Translations under genes and position numbers: made by a program | The notes under the pieces: model-generated | Told to the model about the DNA's origin: nothing | Databases searched by the model: none | What the model saw: only the letters and a program-made list of their open reading frames with translations | Shown here: piece by piece, positions 63,190 through 64,000 of the stretch | Layout of the letters: the number at the start of each line of letters is the position of its first letter | Position numbering within the stretch: position 1 is the first letter of the stretch | Assembly: GCA_023846275.1 (NCBI GenBank) | Contig: CM043877.1 | Span: 19,140,607-19,204,606 of the forward strand | Origin: Vanilla planifolia | Taxonomy: Eukaryota > Streptophyta > Magnoliopsida > Asparagales > Orchidaceae | Reading direction: 5' to 3' | DNA length: 64,000 nucleotides

Positions 63190-64000
63190 AGTCCAATCAA
63201 TAATGTCATTGATCTTAGCAATTTAAATATCATGCTAATTACTCTATTCAAATAAAATATACTAGAGAAGGACTCCAAGTCTTAATTAGGTTATCTATAA
63301 AATGATGATATTTGACATATGTAGGTGATCTTGCACCAACTCTCTTATGAGGATGGAACTCATGATCGATTAGAGTGGGTCTTGACTATCGTACCATTCC
63401 AAGAAATTTAGATCAAGTTACTAAAGTTCCTTATCTTTGGAGTTAGGTTTGCCTTGTTATCGTACTAAGTACTTTGATATGCTTATTTTAAGTGATCAGT
63501 GTTTGATCATCAATAATTCTCTCGATTCGATCTCTCATCTCACCTAATGGGACTTGTGGAATAGATAGGACTAGCTCTCTTAACAAGGGTAGTGAAGGCT
63601 CAAATTGATCACTTGGAATTATGAGTGGTAGCTCCTTGTATGGTATAAGATCCGTAATGCTAAATATAGATCTAATTATATAAGCTTCTTTGATAAAATT
63701 TAGGTTACTTTATAAGATAATTTTATAATCTTCTAATAGATCCAAAAAATATGCATTTGACCAACTTTTTCATATTTTAAATGGCTTAGTTCCTTTAGTG
63801 TGCAAGTTTTAAATGGCACATAGAGGGAAACATTTACATCTTAAATGGATCATGACATACTCACCTTCAGTGAATTATTATCAATATCATGAGTATAAGT
63901 CAATCTTTTATAAAATTTATTATTAGTATTGATCTATTCTACAACATGCTTATACAAAATCGATATGTAATGCACAAAAGAATTAGCTAAGTTAGACACT
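63190..64000 (-). mobile_element. Ty3/gypsy integrase C-terminal end, running off the window
   Basis: On the minus strand, from 64000 downward, the order of blocks matches the end of plant gypsy pol: an 'FVHYISILYKHVV' relic, then 'TYTHDIDNNSLKVSM' (like '..HRR..eF.eGdyVmv'), then 'GPNAY.LDLP'-like and 'NV.dL.PY.' relics down to about 63600. The element is broken, and most of it lies outside the window. Confidence 0.65.

Noticed and set aside
1-64000. tRNA, rRNA, snoRNA or miRNA genes
   Set aside because: No cloverleaf with A/B boxes, no rRNA core sequence and no strong precursor-like foldback was recognised by eye. A covariance-model scan was not possible here.

Overview
This is a window of a flowering-plant nuclear genome. 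It is AT-rich, with host genes split by canonical GT-AG introns and surrounded by decayed LTR retrotransposons. Only two host protein genes can be supported, and both are plant-specific families: a plasmodesmata callose-binding (PDCB/X8) protein on the plus strand (23478..24904, 4 exons, 185 aa) and a ROOT UVB SENSITIVE 3 (RUS3, DUF647) protein on the minus strand (26123..49388, 15 exons, 452 aa). They are convergent, with stop codons about 1.2 kb apart. I cannot name the species. The long, repeat-filled introns and old repeats would fit several angiosperm lineages. No rRNA gene, tRNA gene, CRISPR array or bacterial-type feature was seen.

Layout. 0-2 kb: a strongly diverged tandem array of about 60-bp units. 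2.4-3.5 kb: a cluster of short near-palindromes of the type ATCATAC-NN-TATGAT. 3.9-9.9 kb: a decayed Ty3/gypsy element on the minus strand, with matching LTR pieces and a tRNA-Met primer-binding-site relic. 12.9-13.2 kb: a 52-bp minisatellite, followed by a 266-bp tandem duplication. 15.5-21.6 kb: a decayed plus-strand Ty3/gypsy element whose 5' LTR seems to be split by about 2.9 kb of other DNA. 23.3-24.9 kb: the PDCB gene, with a 31-nt poly-G run and a 162-bp tandem duplication in intron 1.

26.1-49.4 kb is the RUS3 gene. Its 1.36 kb of coding sequence is spread over 23.3 kb. The last coding exon (26123..26221) is separated from exon 14 by a 7.7 kb intron that holds a broken, oppositely oriented Ty1/copia element. 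Introns 7 and 8 hold further gypsy fragments, a TRIM-like short LTR element and a diverged C/T-rich repeat field. 49.4-64 kb is gene-poor: a long (TA)n run, LTR-like sequences in two opposite orientations (about 50.1-52.6 and 59.5-61.3 kb), a second near-palindrome cluster (54.0-54.7 kb), and the integrase end of a minus-strand gypsy element running off the window.

The two host genes have no evident shared pathway. PDCB proteins bind callose at plasmodesmal necks; RUS proteins act in early seedling development, UV-B response and auxin-related growth in Arabidopsis. I did not find a new biological system. The most useful observations are the complete RUS3 exon chain with its remote last exon, a possible intron-retention isoform of the PDCB gene, and several repeat families whose structure stands out by eye.
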